The notes beneath the pieces are model-generated. The model was not told the DNA's origin, searched no databases, and saw nothing but the letters and a program-made list of their open reading frames with translations. 9,346 nucleotides of DNA from Candidatus Mesolinea sp. (GTDB lineage: Bacteria; Chloroflexota; Anaerolineae; Anaerolineales; Anaerolineaceae): the NCBI GenBank assembly GCA_003445715.1, contig DMCS01000038.1, positions 1 to 9,346 of the forward strand, in the 5' to 3' direction. Position numbers and translations under genes: made by a program. How positions within the stretch are numbered: the stretch's first letter is position 1; every line of letters begins with the position of its first letter. Positions 1 through 4,583 of this stretch are shown piece by piece.

Positions 1-47
1 GTTAAATTTCCAAGAAAAACCTAAACTGGCGACTTTATCCATTGAAC

Positions 48-83
48 AGGACATTCTAAATTGCAAGCATTAGGACATTTCTA
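48..83. repeat. Two direct copies of AGGACATT(T)CTA
   Basis: AGGACATTCTA at 48-58 recurs as AGGACATTTCTA at 72-83, offset by 24 bp, and each copy is preceded by CATT a few bases upstream. The copies lie about 110-145 bp upstream of the predicted start of transcription of the lipoprotein gene. They could be a pair of activator sites or a local duplication. No regulator is recognised. The rest of 1-150 is AT-rich and shows no coding potential. Confidence 0.35.
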
Positions 84-90
84 TTTAGCC

Positions 91-108
91 TTGACAGCAA
101 AATGTCAA
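91..108. promoter_or_regulatory. Perfect inverted repeat TTGACA-N6-TGTCAA
   Basis: TTGACA (91-96) and TGTCAA (103-108) are exact reverse complements separated by GCAAAA. The left arm matches a -35 consensus, but the hexamer 17 bp downstream (near 114-119, AAATTT) is a poor -10. I therefore read this as a possible protein-binding palindrome, about 85-100 bp upstream of the predicted start of transcription of the lipoprotein gene. It could also be chance. Confidence 0.35.
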
Positions 109-152
109 ATCCAAAATTTACTTCCTACCAAATTAATGATTAATCAAGCTCC

Positions 153-185
153 TTGCGCGGTGCCTTTTTACAATCGTGCTATACT
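153..185 (+). promoter_or_regulatory. Extended -10 promoter of the lipoprotein gene
   Basis: TATACT at 180-185 is preceded by TG and one base (177-179), giving an extended -10 element, TGCTATACT. Initiation is expected near 192, leaving a leader of about 46 nt with a purine-rich ribosome-binding site (AAAGGAAAGG, 221-230) 7 nt before the ATG. TTGCGC at 153-158 lies 21 bp upstream of the -10. That is too far for a normal sigma-70 -35, but the same arrangement occurs at the msrA promoter. Confidence 0.5.
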
Positions 186-237
186 AAACCTAATTTCTGG
201 CAATGGCGGTTGATTACGCTAAAGGAAAGGATATGGA

Positions 238-1056
238 ATGAGGAAATATCTGAGCTTTCTCTTTTTTGTGCTAATGCTGAGCGCCTGCAACATGCCCATT
301 AGTGCTACCCCGACTGCTGATTTGGTATCGACTGCAGTTTCTGGAACCCTTACAAGCGCCCCGACAAACACCCTTGCCGCACCGACAGAAACACAGCCAC
401 CCTTGCCCACGGAAACTGTAACCTCAATCCCGACGGAAGCACCGACGCTTACGCCAACTTTTACAAACACACCGAGTGCGGACGATCCCGCCATTCGCCT
501 AGGAGAGCCCACCTATGTTGAGGAGTTTGATACGCCCTCAAGCACCTGGACCTATGAGGATGATTGGTTCTACCTCAATGTCAATGATGGTCGCCTCAAT
601 ATTTATTCTAAAGGAACGCCTTACTGGAATAGTTGGTACACCATTGGGCCGGCAATTCAAAACTTTTACCTTGAAGCGACCCTGACTATGCCGAATTGTA
701 ATGGCAAGGACCGCGCGGGCTTAGTTTTCCGCCTGACGAACCAGAATCAATTCTATTTTATGGGCCTCACATGCGACGGCACATGGGGATTCAACCGCTA
801 TACTTCCTCCAATGGTACTGAAACCATCTTGGAGTATACAGAATCGGATGCTATCAACCCAACAGACCAACCTAACCGCATTGGCGTCTTAGCGAATGGC
901 TCCCATTTTGAGTTCTATATCAATGGCGTCAAAGTTAGTGAGACGGATGACTCGACATATCCCAATGCAGGAACCTATGGCTTTGTGACGATGTCTGCTG
1001 GCACTGTTAATTTTAAAACCAGTGTGGATTCGCTTAAGTATTGGGTATTACCATAA
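238..1056 (+). CDS. Secreted lipoprotein with Thr/Pro linker and concanavalin-like domain
   Basis: This 272-residue protein is probably anchored on the outer face of the membrane. It opens with a short basic n-region (MRK), a hydrophobic stretch (residues 4-14) and a lipobox LSAC, with Cys17 as the lipidated residue. Residues about 22-80 form a low-complexity Thr/Pro linker with PTET, PTEAPT and TPT units, as in many Anaerolineae lipoproteins. Residues about 85-270 look like a LamG/DUF1080-type jelly-roll: an opening EEFDTPSSTW, an inner AGLVFR strand, FEFYINGVKV, and a closing strand that runs VDSLKYW. Cys154 and Cys179 could form a disulfide. Such domains usually bind carbohydrate or protein, and no catalytic residues are evident. 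The start has a good ribosome-binding site 7 nt upstream. A terminator follows, so the gene is probably monocistronic. Localisation is well supported. The fold is a family-level inference and the ligand is unknown. Confidence 0.85.
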   Translation: MRKYLSFLFFVLMLSACNMPISATPTADLVSTAVSGTLTSAPTNTLAAPTETQPPLPTETVTSIPTEAPTLTPTFTNTPSADDPAIRLGEPTYVEEFDTPSSTWTYEDDWFYLNVNDGRLNIYSKGTPYWNSWYTIGPAIQNFYLEATLTMPNCNGKDRAGLVFRLTNQNQFYFMGLTCDGTWGFNRYTSSNGTETILEYTESDAINPTDQPNRIGVLANGSHFEFYINGVKVSETDDSTYPNAGTYGFVTMSAGTVNFKTSVDSLKYWVLP

Positions 1057-1087
1057 TGCTCCCAAAAGGAAGCTTATTTATTTGCAA

Positions 1088-1126
1088 CACAGCCGCCAAG
1101 AGTTAATCTTGCGGCTGTGATTTTTT
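1088..1126 (+). terminator. Intrinsic terminator of the lipoprotein gene
   Basis: CACAGCCGCCAAG (1088-1100) pairs with CTTGCGGCTGTG (1108-1119) across a 7-nt loop, giving a 12-bp stem with one bulged C. A run of T (1121-1126) follows. It lies 32 nt after the stop codon of the lipoprotein gene. No clear promoter is visible between this element and the next gene at 1153. Confidence 0.85.
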
Positions 1127-1152
1127 ATACGTAAAACTTAGGTGAGGAGACA

Positions 1153-1902
1153 ATGAATCAGCACACAAACATGATGAAAAATCCACAATTGGATGGCGAT
1201 GCTTTTTTTATCGAAGGGAACCATGTTGGGGTTGTGTTGCTGCATGGCTTTACGGCAACGACTGCCGAAGTGCGCCTGCTCGCGGGTTTTTTACAAAGGT
1301 TCGGTTATACTCTCTCGGCACCCCTCCTACCAGGCCATGGTACCCAGCCCGCGGATCTAAACCAAACACGCTGGTTAGACTGGTACGAAGCTGCAGAGAA
1401 GGCTTACTTGGAGCTGCGCGGTAGATGTGCAAAAGTATTTGTATGTGGAGAATCGATGGGCGCGCTGCTTGCTTTGCTGATTGCCAGCCGCTACGAGAAT
1501 GTAGATGGTATTATCGCAGTTGCTCCTGCAATGAAAATTCGCGGGATCGGGCTTTCCCGCGTGATGCAATATTTCCTCAAATTCCGCGCAAAAAACCAAG
1601 CTGAGGATGACTTGCCTTGGAAAGGCTATACTGTTTACCCCGTGAGAGGGTTGGCGCAGTTAGCAAATTTACAAAAGGTCGTTCAAAAAGAGTTAGAAAA
1701 TATCACTCAACCGCTGTTGGTTTTTATAGGCGGGAAAGATACAAGCATTCACCCAGACAGCGGCAAAATTATCATCGAGGCGGTCAGATCTCCGGAAAAG
1801 AAGCTTGTTTATACGCCCAACTCTCCCCATGTAATGCTATTAGCTGAGGAAAAAGAGGAAATTTTCCAGAGGATTCAGGAATTTATCGCGTTACATTGTT
1901 GA
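1153..1902 (+). CDS. Alpha/beta hydrolase, Est30-type carboxylesterase
   Basis: This 249-residue cytoplasmic serine hydrolase has the size and motif order of Est30/monoacylglycerol-lipase-like carboxylesterases, which cleave short- to medium-chain esters. The oxyanion-hole region is HGFTATTAEVR (residues 31-41). The nucleophile elbow is GESMG with Ser101. The acid is probably Asp196 (GGKD) and the base His226 (NSPHVMLL). LLPGHG at 58-63 is a common early loop motif in this group. A cap region lies around 125-175. There is no signal peptide or membrane segment. The ATG follows GGTGAGGAGA, a strong but close ribosome-binding site. Met7 and Met8 are alternative starts with poorer spacing. The gene lies between a terminator and the next promoter, so it may stand alone, but I cannot see its own promoter. 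Its natural substrate cannot be told from sequence. Confidence 0.88.
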   Translation: MNQHTNMMKNPQLDGDAFFIEGNHVGVVLLHGFTATTAEVRLLAGFLQRFGYTLSAPLLPGHGTQPADLNQTRWLDWYEAAEKAYLELRGRCAKVFVCGESMGALLALLIASRYENVDGIIAVAPAMKIRGIGLSRVMQYFLKFRAKNQAEDDLPWKGYTVYPVRGLAQLANLQKVVQKELENITQPLLVFIGGKDTSIHPDSGKIIIEAVRSPEKKLVYTPNSPHVMLLAEEKEEIFQRIQEFIALHC

Positions 1903-1954
1903 TATAAATGAATGGACTATGAAGATGGAACCGCTTAGCCTACTTAATTCAAGT

Positions 1955-1987
1955 TATAATCGGGCTGATTAGGACAATTCCAGGAGG
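1955..1987 (+). promoter_or_regulatory. Promoter -10 and ribosome-binding site of the ROK kinase gene
   Basis: A perfect TATAAT lies at 1955-1960 in the context AAGTTATAATC, with no convincing -35. Initiation is expected near 1967. AGGAGG at 1982-1987 stands 7 nt before the ATG at 1995, which favours that ATG over the in-frame TTG directly before it. Confidence 0.55.
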
Positions 1988-1994
1988 ATGCTTG

Positions 1995-2975
1995 ATGGAC
2001 GCGCAATATTATATCGGTTGTGACCTCGGCGGCACGAATATCAAAGCCGGTTTGGTTGATTTGCTTTCTGGGCAAGTGATTGCTTCCAAGAACACGAAGA
2101 CGCTGTCTTACGAGGGGCATGAAGCGGTGATCAGCCGCATGGCAGACCTTATCAAAGCATTGGTAGCAGAAGCCGGTTTTGATTGGAATCAGATCGGCGG
2201 TGTGGGCGTGAGCGCGCCTGGTCGGTTGGACCTGGAAAAAGGCGAGACAATTTTTATCACCAACTTCCCTGGTCATTGGATCAACGTTCCGCTTAAGGCA
2301 ACCCTGGAGGAATTCTTGCATGTACCTGTCTACATCCTCAATGATGTCCGTGCGATTACTTATGGCGAGTGGGCTTTTGGTGCTGGCAAAGGTGTGGATT
2401 GCATGCTGTGCTTTGCGATTGGCACTGGCATCGGTGGGGGTGTAGTAATGAATAACCAACTGGTCCTCACGCAAGGCGGTACTGCGGGGGAGCTGGGTCA
2501 CATTACCATCGATATCCATGGCCCGATTTGTGGCTGCGGAAACTATGGCTGTGTAGAAACCCTAGCTTCTGGTCCTGCGATTGCTTCCATGGGTCTCAAG
2601 GCAGTGGTGCAAGGGCAAAAAACCATCATCGGTGAGATGGTCAACTATGACCTGAACAAGATCACGGCGCATGTGATTGCCAAGGCAGCCGAGGCTGGGG
2701 ATGACGTTGCCCTTTCAATCTGGAATGAGGTAGGTTCGTATATTGGTGTGGCGGTTATCAATGCAGCCCTGGTGGTAGGACCTAAGCGCGTGGTTATTAC
2801 TGGCGGAGTCGCGGCTGCGGGAGAACTCTTGCTGCATCCTATCCGTGAGACCTTGCGCAAGCGCATGATCGTCATGCCGGCGGATAAAATCGAGATTGTA
2901 CAAGGTGCATTGGGTGACAACGCTGGCATTATTGGGTTAGCTGTTTGGGCTGCACATGGCGGCGGCTTAAACTAA
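1995..2975 (+). CDS. ROK-family sugar kinase, probable glucokinase
   Basis: This 326-residue cytoplasmic enzyme is predicted to phosphorylate glucose or a related hexose with ATP, feeding glycolysis. The N-terminal phosphate-binding motif is DLGGTN (residues 10-15). The catalytic Asp117 lies in LNDVRA. A second nucleotide-binding motif, GTGIGGG, is at 143-149. The ROK signature follows with GELGH (165-169) and the zinc cluster CGCGNYGC (Cys179, Cys181, Cys186, with His169 as the likely fourth ligand), then Glu188. Helical C-terminal motifs include VVITGGVA (267-274) and GALGDNAGIIG. There is no N-terminal helix-turn-helix, so it is a kinase and not a NagC/Mlc-type ROK repressor. The length is normal for ROK glucokinases. 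N-acetylhexosamines, mannose or fructose remain possible substrates. A terminator follows. Confidence 0.9.
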   Translation: MDAQYYIGCDLGGTNIKAGLVDLLSGQVIASKNTKTLSYEGHEAVISRMADLIKALVAEAGFDWNQIGGVGVSAPGRLDLEKGETIFITNFPGHWINVPLKATLEEFLHVPVYILNDVRAITYGEWAFGAGKGVDCMLCFAIGTGIGGGVVMNNQLVLTQGGTAGELGHITIDIHGPICGCGNYGCVETLASGPAIASMGLKAVVQGQKTIIGEMVNYDLNKITAHVIAKAAEAGDDVALSIWNEVGSYIGVAVINAALVVGPKRVVITGGVAAAGELLLHPIRETLRKRMIVMPADKIEIVQGALGDNAGIIGLAVWAAHGGGLN

Positions 2976-3001
2976 ATTAATAACGCAACTCAAAAGACAT
3001 G

Positions 3002-3030
3002 AAGGCTATCTCATCTGGAGGTAGCTTTTT
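3002..3030 (+). terminator. Intrinsic terminator of the ROK kinase gene
   Basis: GCTATCTC (3005-3012) pairs with GAGGTAGC (3018-3025) through one G-T wobble. A 5-nt loop separates the arms and TTTTT (3026-3030) follows. The stem can extend with A-T pairs into the T run. It lies about 27 nt after the stop codon. Confidence 0.8.
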
Positions 3031-3059
3031 ATGTTAACAACTTTTTACTTGCCTTCAAA

Positions 3060-3092
3060 TTGCGCAGCTCTCCGTAATAACCGTGTTATAGT
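3060..3092 (+). promoter_or_regulatory. Extended -10 promoter of msrA
   Basis: TATAGT (3087-3092) is preceded by TG and one base (3084-3086), making an extended -10, TGTTATAGT. Initiation is expected near 3098-3100, giving a leader of about 88 nt. TTGCGC at 3060-3065 lies exactly 21 bp upstream of the -10 hexamer, the same hexamer and distance as at the lipoprotein promoter. Confidence 0.55.
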
Positions 3093-3107
3093 TTCTCATA
3101 GTGAGAA
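3093..3107. promoter_or_regulatory. Palindrome at the predicted msrA transcription start (candidate operator)
   Basis: TTCTCA (3093-3098) and TGAGAA (3102-3107) are perfect inverted arms around TAG. The element begins at the last base pair after the -10 and is centred on the predicted start site, a classical place for a repressor. Only half of it would be transcribed, so it probably works as DNA and not as an RNA hairpin. I do not recognise the regulator. Confidence 0.45.
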
Positions 3108-3110
3108 CCG

Positions 3111-3132
3111 AAAGCCATATCTAAGGGGCTTT
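3111..3132 (+). other. Hairpin in the msrA leader
   Basis: AAAGCC (3111-3116) pairs with GGCTTT (3127-3132) across a 10-nt loop in the predicted 5' untranslated region, about 55 nt before the start codon. It has no T run, so it is not a terminator. It does not cover the ribosome-binding site. Any role is unknown. Confidence 0.3.
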
Positions 3133-3186
3133 ACGAAATTAAGCAATGAAAATATCTTGAAAGATTAAGTATTGAGGGCGTTTTTC

Positions 3187-3657
3187 ATGGAGAAAAAAGC
3201 ATATTTAGCTGGAGGCTGTTTCTGGGGATTGGAAGCAAAGATGCAATCCTTGCCTGGCGTGATTGAAACCGAGGTGGGATATGCCGGTGGCAATACTAAA
3301 AAGCCGACCTATGTAGATGTTTGCCGGGATACCACCGGACACGTTGAGACTGTGCTGGTGATTTATGAAACAAGACAGCTTAGCTACCAGCAATTGCTTG
3401 AAGCTTTCTTTAGCTTCCATGATCCAACAACCTGCTGTGCACAAGGGATCACCTTTGGCACACAATACCGCTCTTGTATCTTTTACCTCACCGAAGAAGA
3501 GAAGCAGATTGCGGAACAAGTCATTGCTTTTTTGGAAGTCTCGGGCATCTATGATAAGCCCATTGTGACGCGTGTCGTTCCATTAGATGAGTTTTACCCG
3601 GCTGAAGAGTACCACCAGGATTACTACCGCCGGCATGGGCTGATCGATCAACTCTAG
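3187..3657 (+). CDS. msrA: Peptide-methionine (S)-S-oxide reductase MsrA
   Basis: This 156-residue cytoplasmic repair enzyme reduces the S-epimer of methionine sulfoxide, free or in proteins, with thioredoxin-type electrons. The catalytic motif is GGCFWGLE with nucleophile Cys11. Other family marks are VGYAGG (30-35), TGHVE (50-54, with the conserved Glu54), HDPT (78-81), GTQYRS (91-96) and the C-terminal AEEYHQDYY. The ATG at 3187 follows GAGG by 9 nt and puts the catalytic motif at the usual distance from the N-terminus. An in-frame TTG at 3172 lacks such support. The protein ends soon after YHQDYY and lacks the C-terminal Cys that recycles the enzyme in many MsrAs. It carries Cys83-Cys84 in the loop after HDPT and Cys97 after QYRS, where other residues are usual. 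Family assignment is firm. The recycling mechanism is open. Confidence 0.95.
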   Translation: MEKKAYLAGGCFWGLEAKMQSLPGVIETEVGYAGGNTKKPTYVDVCRDTTGHVETVLVIYETRQLSYQQLLEAFFSFHDPTTCCAQGITFGTQYRSCIFYLTEEEKQIAEQVIAFLEVSGIYDKPIVTRVVPLDEFYPAEEYHQDYYRRHGLIDQL

Positions 3658-3730
3658 TTTAGGGACGCACAGGTTAGTACCATCCAATAGGTACAGCCGC
3701 ATTTTGGGGGAATTTAAGGGACCGGCTTAT

Positions 3731-3752
3731 TATTAAACTTCACGGTTTAATA
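3731..3752. promoter_or_regulatory. 22-bp perfect palindrome over the NYN gene -35 region
   Basis: TATTAAAC (3731-3738) and GTTTAATA (3745-3752) are exact reverse complements with a 6-bp spacer, TTCACG. That spacer is the best -35 candidate for the promoter of the next gene, and the right arm fills the -35/-10 spacer. A dimeric regulator bound here would block RNA polymerase. A hairpin terminator for msrA is less likely because the stem is AT-rich and not followed by a T run. The rest of 3658-3730 shows nothing beyond a 5-bp inverted repeat (3677-3694). Confidence 0.5.
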
Positions 3753-3766
3753 TTAGCGGTTATAAT
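3739..3766 (+). promoter_or_regulatory. Promoter of the NYN gene, predicted leaderless
   Basis: A perfect TATAAT at 3761-3766 is paired with TTCACG (3739-3744, 4 of 6 matches to TTGACA) at 16 bp. Initiation 6-8 nt after the -10 would fall on or next to the A of the ATG at 3773. No ribosome-binding site precedes the ATG, in line with a leaderless mRNA. Confidence 0.55.
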
Positions 3767-3772
3767 CTAAGC

Positions 3773-4534
3773 ATGACATCTGAAAATAATCATAACGGAA
3801 ACACTGAGAAACGCGTTGCGATTTTGATCGACGGCGATAATGCCCAATCAAGTTTGATTGAGCAAATTGTGGTGGAAGCGGGGCGTTTTGGCAACGCCAC
3901 TATCCGCCGCATTTATGGTGACTGGACCACATCAAACATGAAGTCGTGGAAGGACATTCTCAACTCGTATGCTTTCCAACCCATCCAGCAATTCCGCTAT
4001 ACAGTGGGCAAGAACGCGACCGACTCAGCCATGATCATCGATGCAATGGACATCCTGCACAACGGCCAAGTGGATGCGTTTTGCTTGGTCTCCAGTGATA
4101 GTGACTATACCCGCCTTGCCACGCGTATCCGCGAGAGCGGTAAGCTCGTCATCGGGATTGGCAAGAAGTCCACACCCCGAGCTTTTGTCTCGGCGTGCGA
4201 TGTGTTTATCTACACCGAAAACTTGGAAGAACGGGAAGCACAAATGCGCAAAGCTGCTCAGAAGCAGCAAACATTAGAGAAGCTTTCTCCTGCCGAGTTG
4301 ACATTAATCAATAATATCAACCAAGCCATCGATATGGTTGGTACAGATGATGACGGCTGGGCAAGCCTTTCGGAAGTGGGTACAGCTTTACGGCGTATTG
4401 ACCCTGGCTTTGATCCGCGCTCCTATGGTGCCAAGCAGTTAGCCCAGCTTGTGCGTGCTAAAAAACCTTTCTTCGAATTAAAAAAGCCGAGCGGCAAGTC
4501 AGTTATTCTCATTCGCTCTAAAGAAGAAGTCTGA
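3773..4534 (+). CDS. NYN-domain (LabA/DUF88-like) putative ribonuclease with OST-HTH-like C-terminus
   Basis: This 253-residue cytoplasmic protein has a PIN-like NYN nuclease domain at about residues 13-147. The expected acidic metal-binding residues are visible: Asp20 and Asp22 in ILIDGDN, Asp84 in NATDSAMIIDAMD, and Asp109/Asp111 in LVSSDSDY. A charged linker (about 150-170) leads to residues about 172-250. That region resembles an OST-HTH/LOTUS RNA-binding domain (SPAELTLINNI, then DGWASLSEVGTALRRIDPGFDPRSYG and KPFFEL-type motifs). The pairing of NYN with OST-HTH is known across bacteria and suggests RNA cleavage or RNA binding, but cellular targets are mostly undefined. The gene has its own promoter with a palindrome on the -35, and probably a leaderless start. 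It converges on the GH3 gene, with 49 nt between the stop codons. Confidence 0.88.
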   Translation: MTSENNHNGNTEKRVAILIDGDNAQSSLIEQIVVEAGRFGNATIRRIYGDWTTSNMKSWKDILNSYAFQPIQQFRYTVGKNATDSAMIIDAMDILHNGQVDAFCLVSSDSDYTRLATRIRESGKLVIGIGKKSTPRAFVSACDVFIYTENLEEREAQMRKAAQKQQTLEKLSPAELTLINNINQAIDMVGTDDDGWASLSEVGTALRRIDPGFDPRSYGAKQLAQLVRAKKPFFELKKPSGKSVILIRSKEEV

Positions 4535-4564
4535 CGACAGCGTTCAGCTTCATTTAATCGCGTT

Positions 4565-4580
4565 CGGCTTATGAAAGCCG
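4565..4580. terminator. Short hairpin between convergent genes
   Basis: CGGCTT (4565-4570) and AAGCCG (4575-4580) form a 6-bp stem with an ATGA loop in the 49-nt gap between the convergent NYN and GH3 genes. It may help to end transcription in both directions. Neither strand has a good T run, so the call is weak. Confidence 0.35.
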
Positions 4581-4583
4581 TAC

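Noticed and set aside
1992..1994. TTG as start of the ROK kinase
   Set aside because: The ATG at 1995 has ideal 7-nt spacing from AGGAGG and gives the normal N-terminus.
1944..2519. 191-codon open frame on the minus strand
   Set aside because: It lies opposite the well-supported ROK kinase, has low-complexity and unfamiliar sequence, and has no ribosome-binding site or family motif.
3172..3174. TTG as start of msrA
   Set aside because: The ribosome-binding site GAGG overlaps this codon and serves the ATG at 3187.
3677..3694. GTACC/GGTAC inverted repeat after msrA as a terminator
   Set aside because: The stem is only 5 bp and has no T run.
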